From positions 1 through 48,213 of the forward strand of contig DBOL01000053.1 in the NCBI GenBank assembly GCA_002299555.1: a stretch of 48,213 bases of DNA, given 5' to 3'. Below are positions 1 through 8,330 of the stretch, one piece after another. The DNA comes from Candidatus Aminicenantes bacterium UBA647 (GTDB lineage Bacteria; Acidobacteriota; Aminicenantia; UBA2199). The first letter of the stretch is position 1. Each line of letters begins with the position of its first letter. Position numbers and translations under genes: made by a program. The notes under the pieces were generated by a model. The model was not told where the DNA came from, ran no database searches, and was given only the letters and a program-made list of their open reading frames with translations.

Positions 1-1826
1 CGATCCTGATCCCGGCAGGAGGCGCTTTTGTTGTCGGTATGATCATCTATTTTTTCTCGAGTGAAGCAAAAGGACACGGTGTACCGGAAGTAATGGAGGC
101 CATCGCATTAAAGAATGGTATCATCAGAGCCAGAGTTGTTTTCAGTAAAGCGATCGCTTCATCAATCACTATTGCCTCCGGAGGATCTGTCGGGAGAGAA
201 GGCCCGATCATTCAGATCGGATCTGCAATTGGGTCTGGACTCGGACAACTTTTTAAAATATCAAAAAGGAGAATGCAGACTCTTGTCGGCTGCGGGGCCG
301 CAGCAGGAATTGCAGCTGCTTTTAATGCTCCTATAGCCGGTGCAATGTTTTCAGTTGAGATAATACTGGGTGATTTTGCCATCAGTCAATTCTCTCCCAT
401 AGTGATCTCATCTGTCACTGCTACCGTAGTTTCAAGGGCCATTTTCGGCAATTATCCTGCTTTCGTCATCCCGAAATATGAACTCCTTCACTGGCTTGAG
501 CTGATCCCTTATGCAATATTGGGACTAATCGCAGGCCTGGTTGGTATTTTATTCGTAAAAGTACTTTACTATTTTGAAGATAAATTTGACGCTGTAAAGA
601 TACCTGATTTTTATAAAACTGCAATGGGGGGAATTATCCTCGGAATTATCGGGCTCTCATTTCCACAGATATTCGGTGTGGGATACAATGCGATGGATAT
701 CGCCCTATTGGGAAACATGGAGATATGGCTGCTGTTTGCACTTATATTCATGAAGATCCTGGCATCTTCCATAACTCTCGGATCAGGCAGTTCCGGAGGG
801 ATCTTTGCTCCCTCTCTGTTCATGGGAGCTATGACAGGTGGATTATTCGGTAATATATTAAATAAAATATTTCCAGGAATGACAGCCGGCCCGGGAGCTT
901 ACTCACTGGTGGCAATGGGCGCTGTAGTTGCTGCGACTACTCACGCTCCGATAACAGCTATCATGATCATTTTTGAAATGACAAACGATTACAAGATAAT
1001 TCTCCCACTCATGATCGCTACCATAATAAGCCTTGTTGTGACAAAAGCAGGAAAAGGATCTATATATACTCTGAAATTATTAAGGAAAGGGATAAACATT
1101 CATCAGGGGAGAGAAATAAACATCCTCAGATCAATGAAAGTGGGAGATGTGATGAGAAATAGTATTGAGATCATATGTCCCAAAACCTCGATAAATGAAT
1201 TATCAAATAAATTTGTTTTCTCAGATCACTCTTATTTCTTTATAGTGGACGAGGATAATATAATCACCGACAAGATATCCCAGACCGAACTTGCATCAAT
1301 CGCACCCGATTATGAACATCTTAAAGATATAGTTGTTGCGGCAGACATCGCAACCCCGAATCATCTTGTAGTTAGAGAAAATGATCATCTTGACTATGTT
1401 ATGAAAGAATTCGCAAAGGAAAATATCGGGGAGATACCTGTAATAAGCAGCAAGGACCCGACAGAGATAGTCGGAACGATCTGGAGAATAGATGTAATAT
1501 CCGCATACAATAAAGAAATCCTGAAAAGAGACCTTGCTGGAGAAGTTTCACACCTTATGTCAGCATCTTCATCCAAGCTTCCTGTTGAAGTGGCTGAAGG
1601 CCTTTATCTTCTGGAACTTGAGATCCCTTTAAAGTTCCGAGGGAAGAAGATCATCGATCTCAATATAAGGAACAAATATAAGGTTGACATCGTCCTTGTA
1701 AAAAAACCTGCAGCCTCTGGAAAACCTGTCACAAAAGTACCTGGAGGAGATTATACTTTCGAGGATAATGATATTATTCTCGTTCTCGGTGAAAAGGGTA
1801 AAGTTGATTTTCTGAACAAATTGTAA
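1..1826 (+). CDS. ClC-family chloride channel/transporter with CBS pair and RCK-C domain (5' end cut by window)
   Basis: The reading frame is open from base 3, so the start lies outside the window. This is an inner-membrane ClC protein that moves chloride or a related anion. Visible signatures are the selectivity-filter motif in the form GHGVP, GREGP with the gating glutamate, and a later GSGSSGGIFAP segment. After about ten membrane segments come two CBS repeats (roughly residues 370-495 counted from the Met at 39) and a TrkA-C/RCK-C-like domain at the C-terminus, so nucleotide or ligand control is likely. The stretch FNAPIAGAMFSVEII aligns with the E. coli ClcA helix that carries the internal proton glutamate, and here that position is Ile, which suggests a passive channel rather than a 2Cl-/H+ exchanger. 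The gene converges on mnmA with 8 bp between stops. Family certain; transport mode inferred. Confidence 0.93.
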   Translation, partial: ILIPAGGAFVVGMIIYFFSSEAKGHGVPEVMEAIALKNGIIRARVVFSKAIASSITIASGGSVGREGPIIQIGSAIGSGLGQLFKISKRRMQTLVGCGAAAGIAAAFNAPIAGAMFSVEIILGDFAISQFSPIVISSVTATVVSRAIFGNYPAFVIPKYELLHWLELIPYAILGLIAGLVGILFVKVLYYFEDKFDAVKIPDFYKTAMGGIILGIIGLSFPQIFGVGYNAMDIALLGNMEIWLLFALIFMKILASSITLGSGSSGGIFAPSLFMGAMTGGLFGNILNKIFPGMTAGPGAYSLVAMGAVVAATTHAPITAIMIIFEMTNDYKIILPLMIATIISLVVTKAGKGSIYTLKLLRKGINIHQGREINILRSMKVGDVMRNSIEIICPKTSINELSNKFVFSDHSYFFIVDEDNIITDKISQTELASIAPDYEHLKDIVVAADIATPNHLVVRENDHLDYVMKEFAKENIGEIPVISSKDPTEIVGTIWRIDVISAYNKEILKRDLAGEVSHLMSASSSKLPVEVAEGLYLLELEIPLKFRGKKIIDLNIRNKYKVDIVLVKKPAASGKPVTKVPGGDYTFEDNDIILVLGEKGKVDFLNKL

Positions 1827-1834
1827 TTTCAGTG

Positions 1835-2869
1835 TTACTTAATAATTCCGGAAGCAACAATAATATCATCCTGAAAAAATGCTCCGATCTGTCCTGATGT
1901 TACTGACTTTACCGGGGAATCAAACTCAGCTATTATAGAATCCGGTGAGACTTCTGCAATTACAACATCTTCAAATTTGCTCATATACCTTATCCGCGCT
2001 TTGTAATGCTCCCCTTTTTTTATCTCTTTCCAAATAACCGGTTTCCTTACTTCGAACCTGCCTGAATACAGATTAGTCTCTTCTCCGAGTGTTATTGTGT
2101 TGGCAATTACATCCTTTTTTACAACGTAAAGTTTTCTGTCAGAAGGGAAATTAGTCCCTCTCCTCTGTCCGATTGTGAAATTTATTGAGCCATTATGCAT
2201 ACCGATCTTCTCTCCTGATATATCAAGGATATTCCCCTCTTCAAATGCCTCAGGGATATGCTCCTTAAGATAGTCCACAAGTTTATACCCGCTCAGGAAA
2301 CATACATCCTGGCTCTCTTTTCTATTCCCCAGAGGCAGATCTGCGACCATTTCCCTGACCTTATCAAGTGATATTGATGAGATCGGGAACAACACATCCT
2401 TTAATCTTTCTCCCCCGATCATTGACAAGAAATATATCTGAGATTTTTTCCTCTCCTCAGGTTCCGTAAGAAAATATTTCCCGTCTATCTCAATTTTATC
2501 GGCATAATGACCGGTTGCGAAAAAATCAGATCCCATATTTTTTGTCCCGAAATCCATCAGGAGCTCGAATTTGATCCTGTTATTGCAGATAACGCACGGG
2601 TTAGGGGTGATTCCTGCTTTATAGGAATCTATAAAATAACCTATGACCCTCTTTTTAAATTCTGATCTGAGATCAATTATCTCATGGGGAACATCCAGTA
2701 TATCTGCAAGTTCTTTAACTCTGAGTAATTTCTCATCTTCACCGCTCAAACCCAATCTCATTGTAAGAGCAGATACATCATACCCCTTCTCTTTCAACAG
2801 AATTATTGATGTGGTCGAATCTTTCCCGCCACTGAAACCAACCGTGACACTTTTCTTACCCATAATCAT
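1835..2869 (-). CDS. mnmA: tRNA-specific 2-thiouridylase MnmA
   Basis: Cytosolic enzyme that makes 2-thiouridine at the wobble base of Lys, Glu and Gln tRNAs, using ATP and a persulfide sulfur donor. The 344-residue length is near normal. Visible are the N-terminal PP-loop SGGKDS (residues 13-18; most MnmA proteins have V in place of K), NPC with the conserved Cys92, KSQIYFL, ESQDVC with the second catalytic Cys190, and the FTIGQRRG segment of the central domain, followed by the C-terminal beta domain. Two starts are possible, Met1 and Met3 (ATG at 2863). There is no Shine-Dalgarno, and a TATAAT box lies six bases before the Met3 codon, so a leaderless mRNA starting at Met3 is plausible. Its promoter region resembles that of the neighbouring methyltransferase gene. 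Confidence 0.95.
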   Translation of the reverse strand: MIMGKKSVTVGFSGGKDSTTSIILLKEKGYDVSALTMRLGLSGEDEKLLRVKELADILDVPHEIIDLRSEFKKRVIGYFIDSYKAGITPNPCVICNNRIKFELLMDFGTKNMGSDFFATGHYADKIEIDGKYFLTEPEERKKSQIYFLSMIGGERLKDVLFPISSISLDKVREMVADLPLGNRKESQDVCFLSGYKLVDYLKEHIPEAFEEGNILDISGEKIGMHNGSINFTIGQRRGTNFPSDRKLYVVKKDVIANTITLGEETNLYSGRFEVRKPVIWKEIKKGEHYKARIRYMSKFEDVVIAEVSPDSIIAEFDSPVKSVTSGQIGAFFQDDIIVASGIIK

Positions 2870-2920
2870 ATTATACTCGAAACACTAATCTGACACCAGT
2901 GTTGTTATATTTTAACTAAA
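2870..2920 (-). promoter_or_regulatory. mnmA promoter region with upstream 19-bp element
   Basis: On the minus strand a TATAAT box occupies 2870-2875. Exactly 26 bases upstream lies a 19-bp AT-rich element (2902-2920) that recurs with the same spacing upstream of the methyltransferase gene. The -35 position (TGGTGT) is poor, so the upstream element may be an activator site or UP-like element. Start point not measured. Confidence 0.5.
2902..2920. repeat. 19-bp direct repeat, copy 1
   Basis: TTGTTATATTTTAACTAAA, identical to copy 2 at 3919-3937. Both copies lie upstream of minus-strand genes and 26 bases from a TATAAT box. An ATG trinucleotide follows two bases further on in both copies, so the similarity runs slightly beyond the perfect match. 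Confidence 0.85.
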
Positions 2921-2997
2921 CCATGAGCTTGAAGAATATATTATTATTGATCTGAATATATGAAAAGCAATTAGATAAAAAGGGAAATGTGGGAAGT

Positions 2998-3855
2998 TCA
3001 GTGATCAGGTTTTTTCAGCACACATATAAAATATTTCCAATATCCGCTTTTGAACCTGTTAAATGTTATTGAGCCTTCCATCCCGGTAAAATGTTCCACC
3101 ATATTGCCTGCTATAATCTTTTTAAAGGGGCGTTTTTTAAAGTATTCATCAAAAATCTTTTTACGAAGAGGTGATACCTTTTGTAATGATTTAATTACAT
3201 TTTCCGTAATATCAATTTCTTCATCCAATAGTAAATACTTTTGGATCGAGGATAATAATTTATCGTAATTGACAGGCATCCTGAAATCGGCGATTAGAAA
3301 TGTCCCTCCTGGTTTTAATACTCTGTGAACTTCAGAGAAGAATTCCCCAAGTTCAGTATAACAATGCGATGATTCGATATTGAAGAGCAGGTCAAAGGAA
3401 TCACTCTCAAAGGGTAAATCCATTGAATTTCCTTCAATAAATTTCAGGTTTTTTATATTTGTAAATTTGGATCCTGCACGTTTTATCGAATTCCTGGAAA
3501 AGTCTAACCCTTTAAATCCAACTTCAGGATTTGCTGAAGCCTGTTCAGCCAGGCCATAACCTGTTCCGCAACCAACTTCCAACACCTCCATACCTCTTTT
3601 AAGTGTTTCATATGACAATACCATCGAATATAACTGATACCCATACTTGTCATGCGCCGGATATTTGTTGTTACAACCCGATCCAATCCCATCGGAGGAG
3701 CCTGCATAGGCATATCCGTAATTGAGGGTTTGAAATAAGAACCAGTCGTTCTCACAATAAACTTTATTATAAATCAGTTTCCATAAAACCTTTCGCCTTA
3801 ATTTTTTAAACATCTTGATAAAATCTAATTTTTTTGAATTTTTCATCTTCTCCAT
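2998..3855 (-). CDS. class I SAM-dependent methyltransferase (UbiE/sterol methyltransferase-like)
   Basis: Soluble 285-residue methyltransferase. Motif I is VLEVGCGTGYG (near residue 95), followed by GLDFS for motif II, the acidic EGNSMDLPFESDSFD stretch, and VLKPGGTFLIADF as the post-motif. The N-terminal region rich in Tyr and Trp (FQTLNYGYAY) resembles methyltransferases acting on lipids or polyketides such as the mycobacterial phthiotriolone-type enzymes, but the substrate cannot be read from sequence. It stands alone, with its own promoter that appears to be a copy of the mnmA promoter. No clear Shine-Dalgarno precedes the chosen ATG; an alternative ATG lies 9 bases downstream. Fold certain, substrate unknown. 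Confidence 0.85.
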   Translation of the reverse strand: MEKMKNSKKLDFIKMFKKLRRKVLWKLIYNKVYCENDWFLFQTLNYGYAYAGSSDGIGSGCNNKYPAHDKYGYQLYSMVLSYETLKRGMEVLEVGCGTGYGLAEQASANPEVGFKGLDFSRNSIKRAGSKFTNIKNLKFIEGNSMDLPFESDSFDLLFNIESSHCYTELGEFFSEVHRVLKPGGTFLIADFRMPVNYDKLLSSIQKYLLLDEEIDITENVIKSLQKVSPLRKKIFDEYFKKRPFKKIIAGNMVEHFTGMEGSITFNRFKSGYWKYFICVLKKPDH

Positions 3856-3886
3856 TCAGCCCGAATTTCAGGGGAAAGTCTGATAT

Positions 3887-3937
3887 ATTATATTTGAAAA
3901 AAAATTTTAACTCCAATCTTGTTATATTTTAACTAAA
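3887..3937 (-). promoter_or_regulatory. methyltransferase promoter, apparent duplicate of the mnmA promoter
   Basis: TATAAT at 3887-3892 on the minus strand, 26 bases, then the 19-bp element at 3919-3937. Aligned with the mnmA copy, 40 of 51 positions match by my count. Transcription would begin near 3880, about 25 bases before the ATG. Confidence 0.55.
3919..3937. repeat. 19-bp direct repeat, copy 2
   Basis: Perfect match to 2902-2920, 1017 bp away, so the two copies bracket the methyltransferase gene. Confidence 0.85.
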
Positions 3938-4002
3938 TAATGCAGTTTCAAACTAATTTTCTTGATTATAGATAATTGTTGAATCCTCTATAAGTCGATG
4001 AT

Positions 4003-6267
4003 TTAATATTTTTTCAATACACTATCAATATGCTCAACTACCATCAGGGCATTTTCTTTTGAAAAACACATCGGCGGCTTAGTCTTAATAACACTGTCAT
4101 AAGGGCCATCGGTACTAATAAGTATATTTTTATTTCGAAGTTCATTTTTGATATGATGTGCCAGATACGTATCATGCTCCTTACTTTTACGGTCTTTAAC
4201 TATTTCTATGCCAAGAAATAATCCGGAACCTCGTACATCCCCAATACAATCATATTTTATTTGAAGTTTTAAAAACAGCAACTTATAATAATCACCTACA
4301 ACCTTTGCATTTTCCTGCAATCTTTCTTCTTCCATCACTTCTAAAACCGAATTAGCAATGGCACAGGATACAGGGTTTCCGCCAAACGAGCTGAAAAATT
4401 CAACACCCTCACCAAAAGATTCGGCAATTTCATCTGTTGTGACTACCGCTCCCATCGGGTGTCCATTAGCCATGGGTTTTCCTATGATAACAATATCGGG
4501 TATTACTTCCTGAACTTCAAAACCCCAGAAAACATCTCCTAAACGCCCAAACCCGGTTTGAACCTCATCGCTGATACAAATCCCACCTTGCTTTCTGATA
4601 ACAGGATAAATTCCTTTTAAATAAGCCTTTGCCAGAGGCACCTGGCCTCCACAACCCACCACAGGTTCACTGATAAAAGCTGCAATGGGGAGATCTGAGT
4701 TCCGGATTTGTGTAATAGCTTCTTTTGCATACATTTCGCCTGCACTGCCATCATCGTTGGTATATTTACCTCTGTAAGTGTCAGGAATTTTAGTTTTTAA
4801 TATATATTTTTTTTGCCCCTGCCCTCTGGGATTGCTGAATTTATAGTCACTAATATCGGTAGCAGTTTGCGTGTGGCCATGATAACCGTGCTCCATTACC
4901 ATCATTTTTTCATGTCCGGTATGGATTTTTGCTATTCTCATTGCCAAATCACTGGCAGCACTTCCTGAGTTTACAAAATATACTTTATTAAACGAAGGCG
5001 GAAATTTTGATAATAATTTCTCAGCATATTCTTCCAGTTGGTCATAAAGATATCTTGTGTTGGTGTTGAGTTTTGCCATTTGCCTCTGACCGGCTTCCAC
5101 CACTTTTGGATGTGAGTGTCCCACATGAGGGATATTATTGTAAGCATCTAAAAATGTGTTACCGTAAGCATCGTACATATATTGAAATGCCGATCGAACC
5201 ATATATATGGGTTTGTCATAACTCAATGATAGAATCGGACTAATATGTTGATGTCTTTTCTTTACAACTTCTTTAATTGATATAAGCTTTTTAACAGGTA
5301 AGCCAATAGCAAGCCTGAAATTATTTTCAGCAGCTATCGGGTTAATGCTCAGCCAAAGATAGAGCATTTTCCAGGCAGATTTCTCACTCACAGATGAGTA
5401 TGAATTTCCCGGGTTTAATTTTATGAGATGAGATGAATTACATAGGCTTATCACAAGTCTCGCTGCAATAAGGTAATATAAGATTTTTATTTCTTTTTCT
5501 TCTACGGGTAATTTGTGATGATATGATTCCAGAATAATTGAAGCGCATTCCAACGGGTTTTCTTTATCAAAACAGGCATAAGTTATAGCAACAGCTAATT
5601 CGTTTATAAGTGGCGAATAAACCATATCTCCGAAATCAATAAGACCTGAAACCTCTCCATTTTTTACTAACACATTCCAATCATTAGCATCATTGTGGAT
5701 GATTTGTTTGCGCAACTCGGGTAACAGAGGCTCTACTTCCTCTTCAAATTGCTGGAAAAAATATTTTACCGTATTTCTGTCTTTTATATTTGTAATGTCA
5801 TTGATGTATTTTTTGTTCAGGTTCAGATATTGAATATCCAATGTCCATAACTTCGCCTTGATTGCATAGATATCCAACTTTTTAAGTTCAATATCCATTT
5901 CCGCCAGAAAAGTCCCGACTGATCTAAATAAATCATCTGTATGTGTTACATCTTTTAAAAACTCTCCATCAAGAAAAGAAAGCATTCTGCAAATGGTTTC
6001 TTTGCCATCAATTTCAAGAGTTTTAACACAAGAACCATCAATAAATTGAATGGGTTTTGGAAATTTATTCTGATATGCTTTATTTAAAAAAATAAGTGTT
6101 TCATTTTCAATTTCCACCAATGACTGCATTTCTTTATCAGGGGAATATGTTTTAAAAATATATTTAGAGGTACCGGTTTTTACAAGATAATTTATATTGA
6201 CATAACCGTTGAGTTTTTTAATCTCAACTTTATTAAATCCAAATTCTGATTGTAATAAATGTTTCAT
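4003..6267 (-). CDS. fused APH-type small-molecule kinase and class III PLP enzyme (putative amino-alcohol kinase/phospho-lyase)
   Basis: One 754-residue chain with two enzymes. Residues 1-310 form an aminoglycoside-phosphotransferase fold: Lys39 for ATP, the catalytic loop H191-N-D193 to N198, and the DFGD metal motif at 211-214. Residues 330-754 are a class III aminotransferase fold with the NSGSAASDLA segment, the ISDEVQTGFGR motif (Asp568 for the pyridine nitrogen) and the PLP lysine K597 in GKPMANGHP. The closest known partners are mammalian hydroxylysine kinase (AGPHD1/HYKK) with the phospho-lyases ETNPPL and PHYKPL, which remove phosphate and ammonia from phosphoethanolamine or phosphohydroxylysine. 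The fusion therefore probably phosphorylates an amino alcohol and eliminates the phosphate; the substrate is not determinable. It is AT-richer than its neighbours, poor in GATC and has no Shine-Dalgarno, suggesting acquisition by transfer. Confidence 0.85.
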   Translation of the reverse strand: MKHLLQSEFGFNKVEIKKLNGYVNINYLVKTGTSKYIFKTYSPDKEMQSLVEIENETLIFLNKAYQNKFPKPIQFIDGSCVKTLEIDGKETICRMLSFLDGEFLKDVTHTDDLFRSVGTFLAEMDIELKKLDIYAIKAKLWTLDIQYLNLNKKYINDITNIKDRNTVKYFFQQFEEEVEPLLPELRKQIIHNDANDWNVLVKNGEVSGLIDFGDMVYSPLINELAVAITYACFDKENPLECASIILESYHHKLPVEEKEIKILYYLIAARLVISLCNSSHLIKLNPGNSYSSVSEKSAWKMLYLWLSINPIAAENNFRLAIGLPVKKLISIKEVVKKRHQHISPILSLSYDKPIYMVRSAFQYMYDAYGNTFLDAYNNIPHVGHSHPKVVEAGQRQMAKLNTNTRYLYDQLEEYAEKLLSKFPPSFNKVYFVNSGSAASDLAMRIAKIHTGHEKMMVMEHGYHGHTQTATDISDYKFSNPRGQGQKKYILKTKIPDTYRGKYTNDDGSAGEMYAKEAITQIRNSDLPIAAFISEPVVGCGGQVPLAKAYLKGIYPVIRKQGGICISDEVQTGFGRLGDVFWGFEVQEVIPDIVIIGKPMANGHPMGAVVTTDEIAESFGEGVEFFSSFGGNPVSCAIANSVLEVMEEERLQENAKVVGDYYKLLFLKLQIKYDCIGDVRGSGLFLGIEIVKDRKSKEHDTYLAHHIKNELRNKNILISTDGPYDSVIKTKPPMCFSKENALMVVEHIDSVLKKY

Positions 6268-6399
6268 TTTATATGTTTAATTTGTTTATATTACAACTAT
6301 GACATATTAAAAGTGAAAACTGAATGCTTGTTAATAAAAATCTCCTTGTAAATATCTCAGCTTTTTATTCGGGATAGCTGATTAAAAAAGTAATAATAT

Positions 6400-7335
6400 T
6401 TAATCAAATATTTTTTCAAAAAGAGATCTCACTTCTTCAAAGGAGTGGGATCTGTATATTTCATGTTTGATCTTTTTTGAATGAGGCCTTCCAGCAGTGA
6501 GGTATTTTGTGAAAGCCTTGATCCTCTTAAGTCTTAGTGCAGGAGGGTAATACTCTTCTATCAATTCCATTATCCTTCCGGCGACCTCCATCTTCCCGTC
6601 CATACCCGGAGGATCTCCGGCTATTTCAGAAAATATAAAAGGATTCTTTATCGCTGCACGTCCTATCATTATTCCGTCAACAAGTTCAAGTTTCTCACTT
6701 GCATCATCCCGGCTCTTTATATCTCCGTTACCAATTATGGCAGTATCAAACTTCTCTTTTAACCCCTCCGCAAACTCCCACCGGGCATCTCCGCTATAGT
6801 AATCCGATTTCAGTCTGAAATGAATTGTGACTGCATCAACCCCCTCACTTTCAAGAACATTCAGGACTTCATGGAGGTTCTCAGATTCATAACCTATCCG
6901 TATTTTTACAGTTAGTGGAAGTGAGATTGCTTTTTTGACTGCTCTGCATATTTCTCCTGCTTTAACAGGATCTTTAAGGATTGCAGACCCTGCTCCCTTT
7001 TTTACAACTTTCCTTGCAGGGCATCCCATATTTATATCTATCCCGCTAAAACTTGTCTCATTTTCAATGAATGCAGATGCCTCCGCGAATGCTTCCGGTT
7101 CCGATCCGAACAGTTGAATAAATTGTGGAGTTTTAAAATCGAACGTCCTTGTCATATCCAGAGTTCTTTTCTGTTTTCTCCTTAACCCTTCAGCAGATAT
7201 GAGTTCCGTCACCATCAGTCCAATCCCCCCTATCTCATCTACTGTCCTTCTGAAAACAATATCTGTAAGAGAGGCCATGGGAGCCAGAAGGGTCCTGTGC
7301 TTCAATTCCAGATCTCCAATCTTAAGGATATTCAT
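6400..7335 (-). CDS. dusB: tRNA-dihydrouridine synthase, DusB type
   Basis: FMN-dependent TIM-barrel enzyme reducing uridines in the tRNA D-loop with NADPH. The 311-residue chain has LLAPMASLTD near the N-terminus for FMN binding, DINMGCPARKVVKKGAGS with the catalytic Cys105, the VKIRIG strand, IIGNGDI and the GIMIGRAA phosphate-binding end. The family's VHGR motif reads IHFR here. The short helical C-terminal domain is present. A TATAAT box sits eight bases before the ATG and there is no Shine-Dalgarno, so the mRNA may have almost no leader. It is transcribed away from the IclR operon. Confidence 0.95.
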   Translation of the reverse strand: MNILKIGDLELKHRTLLAPMASLTDIVFRRTVDEIGGIGLMVTELISAEGLRRKQKRTLDMTRTFDFKTPQFIQLFGSEPEAFAEASAFIENETSFSGIDINMGCPARKVVKKGAGSAILKDPVKAGEICRAVKKAISLPLTVKIRIGYESENLHEVLNVLESEGVDAVTIHFRLKSDYYSGDARWEFAEGLKEKFDTAIIGNGDIKSRDDASEKLELVDGIMIGRAAIKNPFIFSEIAGDPPGMDGKMEVAGRIMELIEEYYPPALRLKRIKAFTKYLTAGRPHSKKIKHEIYRSHSFEEVRSLFEKIFD

Positions 7336-7507
7336 TTCACTTAATTATAACACTATTTAATTTTGACTTTCCGAGTGTTTTATCAAATATCATTAACTCC
7401 AAAAGTAATCACGGCAGAGTCACCAATCCTGGCGTGTGTAAAAAGAATCACAGACCTGACTCCTAACTCTTTTATTTGTTTTTTTTGTAAATTAATTTAT
7501 TTTATTA

Positions 7508-7536
7508 TTGACAATCTGAATTTGATAAAATAGAAT
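7508..7536 (+). promoter_or_regulatory. sigma-70-type promoter of the IclR-AOR operon
   Basis: TTGACA at 7508-7513 and TAGAAT at 7531-7536 with a 17-bp spacer, an almost ideal arrangement. Transcription would start near 7543, just before the palindrome at 7550-7564. A second TATAAT at 7565-7570, six bases before the ATG, could give a leaderless mRNA but lacks a good -35. Confidence 0.65.
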
Positions 7537-7549
7537 AAATTTACGTCTT

Positions 7550-7564
7550 TGAAACAGAGTTTCA
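7550..7564. promoter_or_regulatory. palindromic operator, IclR/KdgR type
   Basis: TGAAACAGAGTTTCA has perfect six-base arms around a three-base centre. It resembles the operators of IclR-family repressors such as enterobacterial KdgR (TGAAAC-N3-GTTTCA). It lies between the promoter and the regulator gene, so autorepression by the downstream IclR protein is the simplest reading. Confidence 0.65.
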
Positions 7565-7576
7565 TATAATGAAATC

Positions 7577-8317
7577 ATGAACAACACTATTAAAAAAGCA
7601 TTCGAGATCGTAAATTTAATAGAAAAGAACCAGGGGAAATATACTCTGACTGATATAGTAAAAACTCTTGGCATCAATAAGACCACTGCTTTCAGAAATT
7701 TAAAAACTCTTGAAGAATTGAATATCCTCGAAAAGATCAACAATCTTTACTATCTGGGCATTTCGCTCTTTGAGATGGGAAGCAAAGTTTATCTTAAACA
7801 GATAATCATTGAAAAGATCCATCCCATCCTGAGAAAACTTTCAGAAGAGGTGAACGAAACCGTAAATCTTGCAAAGATCCACAATGGGATGGTCCTTTAT
7901 CTGGATAAGATCGAAAGCAAAAGAAGTTTGCAGATCCAGTCATCCATAGGCGATACCCTGCCGCTATATTGTACTTCACTCGGCAAATCTATACTCTCGA
8001 TCCTTCCTGAGAATGAGATGCTTGAGATAGTAAATAACATAAAGTTCGAGAAAACAACTCACAAAACAATAAGTAATCCGAAAAAACTTATTGAACAGAT
8101 CAATAAGATCAAACAAATAGGACATAGTATTGATGATGAGGAATTTGAAGAAGGGCTTATCTGTATTTCCGTCCCTCTCTACCTCGAACATCACAACTTT
8201 TACGGAAGCTTCAGCCTTTCAGGGCCTTCCATCAGGTTTGATCGAGCTACCCTTCTGAGACTTGCCAAAATATTAACAAATTATAAAGAGATAATTATTA
8301 AAAAACTAAAGCATTAA
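7577..8317 (+). CDS. IclR-family transcriptional regulator
   Basis: 246 residues, normal for the family. Residues 1-65 form a winged helix-turn-helix (KAFEIVNLIEK, then TLTDIVKTLGINKTTAFRNLKTLEEL); residues about 75-246 form the IclR effector domain, with the typical LYCTSLGKSILS and GLICISVPL segments. It is the first gene of the operon, 13 bases before the aldehyde oxidoreductase gene, with a matching palindrome in its promoter, so it probably senses a substrate or intermediate of the encoded pathway. No Shine-Dalgarno precedes the ATG. Family assignment is firm; the effector is unknown. Confidence 0.92.
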   Translation: MNNTIKKAFEIVNLIEKNQGKYTLTDIVKTLGINKTTAFRNLKTLEELNILEKINNLYYLGISLFEMGSKVYLKQIIIEKIHPILRKLSEEVNETVNLAKIHNGMVLYLDKIESKRSLQIQSSIGDTLPLYCTSLGKSILSILPENEMLEIVNNIKFEKTTHKTISNPKKLIEQINKIKQIGHSIDDEEFEEGLICISVPLYLEHHNFYGSFSLSGPSIRFDRATLLRLAKILTNYKEIIIKKLKH

Positions 8318-8330
8318 GGGAGGTATCGAG

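Noticed and set aside
2902..3937. Insertion sequence or composite element around the methyltransferase gene
   Set aside because: The repeats are direct, lie at fixed distance from promoter boxes, and there is no transposase or terminal inverted repeat.
7380..7507. Possible tRNA or small RNA in the dusB-IclR gap
   Set aside because: No cloverleaf, no TTCNANNC T-loop and no stable hairpin with T-run could be found.
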